This document shows, piece after piece, positions 63,024 to 64,000 of a stretch of 64,000 bases of DNA. The notes below the pieces were generated by a model. That model had not been told where the DNA came from and did not search any database. It saw only the letters and a list, made by a program, of their open reading frames with translations. Position 1 is the stretch's first letter. Each line of letters starts with the position of its first letter. Both the position numbers and the translations under genes were made by a program. The DNA comes from UBA5078 sp051252515 (GTDB lineage: Bacteria; Pseudomonadota; Gammaproteobacteria; Pseudomonadales; Pseudohongiellaceae), in NCBI GenBank assembly GCA_051252515.1, contig JBPOFS010000002.1:186001-250000 (forward strand), written 5' to 3'.

Positions 63024-64000
63024 ATGTCCAGCAGTGTCCCTTCGCGCAGAGAATGTGCCAACGCTATTCGAGCCCTCAGTATGGATGCGGTCCAAAAAGC
63101 CAACTCCGGGCACCCCGGCGCGCCCATGGGTATGGCTGATATTGCCGAAGTACTATGGAACGACTTCCTGAGTCACAGCCCCGTTAATCCTAATTGGATT
63201 AACCGCGACCGTTTTGTGATGTCCAATGGGCATGGCTCAATGCTGGTCTACTCATTGCTGCATTTAAGTGGCTACGATGTCTCAATCGATGACGTCAAAA
63301 ACTTCCGCCAGCTACACTCCAAGACACCAGGGCACCCTGAATTCGGTTATACCCCTGGGGTAGAGACGACGACGGGTCCCCTTGGACAAGGTCTTGCCAA
63401 TGGTGTCGGTATGGCCATCGCGGAGAAAACACTCGCGGCGCAGTTCAACCGTCCTGGTCTAGAAGTCATTGATCACAACACTTACGTATTCGCCGGTGAC
63501 GGCTGTTTGATGGAAGGCATCTCTCATGAAGTGTGCTCATTAGCGGGCACCTTGGCGTTGTCGAAACTGATAATGTTCTACGATGACAACGGCATCTCTA
63601 TCGATGGCGATATCGAAGGCTGGTTTACAGACGATACGACAAAGCGTTTCGAGTCTTACGGTTGGCAAGTACTCGCCGTGGACGGTCACGATGCCGAGCA
63701 GATTGCTAAGGCAGTGACAGAGGCAAAAGCTGACACACAGCGTCCTACTATTATTCGTTGTAAAACAGTCATTGGTTTTGGTTCGCCTGCCAAGCAAGGC
63801 ACTTCGGGTATTCATGGTTCACCACTGGGTGATGCCGAGATAGCGGCCACGCGTGAAGCCTTAGGTTGGGCTTATGGGCCTTTCGAAGTGCCAGAGACTA
63901 TTAAAAACGTGTGGGATGCTCGCGAAAAAGGTTTTGCTGCAGAATCCTCATGGAAAGAAATCATGGTGCGCTACGAAGAAGAGCACCCTGTTTTAGCGAT
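63024..64000 (+). CDS. tkt: Transketolase, 5' part
   Basis: The first 325 residues of a thiamine-diphosphate transketolase of the pentose phosphate pathway; the gene runs off the window. The start MSSSVPSRRECANAIRALSM, the motif ANSGHPGAPMGMADIAEVLW, TTGPLGQGLANGVGMAIAEK and the ThDP motif AGDGCLMEGISHE are typical. AGGAG lies 10 bases before the ATG. It is divergent from the SAM-cycle operon and shares the intergenic region holding the large inverted repeat. Confidence 0.95.
   Translation, partial: MSSSVPSRRECANAIRALSMDAVQKANSGHPGAPMGMADIAEVLWNDFLSHSPVNPNWINRDRFVMSNGHGSMLVYSLLHLSGYDVSIDDVKNFRQLHSKTPGHPEFGYTPGVETTTGPLGQGLANGVGMAIAEKTLAAQFNRPGLEVIDHNTYVFAGDGCLMEGISHEVCSLAGTLALSKLIMFYDDNGISIDGDIEGWFTDDTTKRFESYGWQVLAVDGHDAEQIAKAVTEAKADTQRPTIIRCKTVIGFGSPAKQGTSGIHGSPLGDAEIAATREALGWAYGPFEVPETIKNVWDAREKGFAAESSWKEIMVRYEEEHPVLA

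Overview
The window reads as a chromosome segment of an aerobic, probably marine gammaproteobacterium. Neighbouring genes follow an order familiar from Pseudomonas-type gammaproteobacteria (zinc ABC transporter, polA, engB, cytochrome c4, dsbA), and the individual products (Rep, ComM, UbiK, TorF-type porin, GlnK-AmtB, cytochrome c5 pairs) fit that class. Base composition is moderate and gene density high. I saw no tRNA, rRNA, CRISPR array, transposase or prophage. The genus cannot be fixed from sequence reading alone.

Layout: 0-1.3 kb is the end of a haem O synthase gene and a Sco-type copper chaperone. 1.3-3.8 kb is a zinc uptake system (znuBC divergent from znuA, with a Zur-box-like palindrome between). 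3.9-8.9 kb holds polA, engB, cytochrome c4 and dsbA. 9.0-11.0 kb is a diguanylate cyclase. 11.1-20.8 kb is a compact type II secretion operon in the order L-M-E-F-D-G-H-I-J-K, with no gspC, gspN or gspO.

20.8-43.3 kb looks like a cell-surface island. One minus-strand operon encodes a type I secretion system (ABC ATPase, HlyD-type adaptor, TolC-type channel) followed directly by an O-antigen ABC exporter (Wzm/Wzt). Next come a Crp/Fnr regulator, a divergent FecR plus CHASE2-cyclase pair, a TPR/beta-barrel outer-membrane protein, a 952-residue RTX protein resembling the Caulobacter S-layer protein RsaA, a SapC-family protein, an unknown gene, and a glycosyltransferase/dTDP-rhamnose cluster. The simplest reading is an RsaA-type S-layer with its secretion machine and the O-polysaccharide that could anchor it. 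Two promoters in the island (fecR-cyclase and the S-layer gene) carry an almost identical CRP-like palindrome at an identical distance from an identical -10 region. The local Crp/Fnr protein has a CRP-type recognition helix but lacks the CRP cAMP-phosphate Arg-Ser pair. This is the most interesting signal in the window.

43.3-48.5 kb contains secreted proteins (Calx-beta repeat protein, a matrixin-like metalloprotease with a partner gene, both plausible type II substrates) and two c5-type cytochromes. 48.5-54.3 kb has rep, a GGDEF/EAL protein with a degenerate GGDEF site, comM and ubiK. 54.5-57.5 kb is a nitrogen-control block: a TorF-type porin and glnK-amtB, with sigma-54 promoters and an NtrC-type palindrome. 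57.5-62.8 kb is the S-adenosylmethionine cycle (rsmE, metF, ahcY, metK) headed by an ArsR-methyltransferase fusion of SahR type with a large inverted-repeat operator. The window ends inside a transketolase gene.
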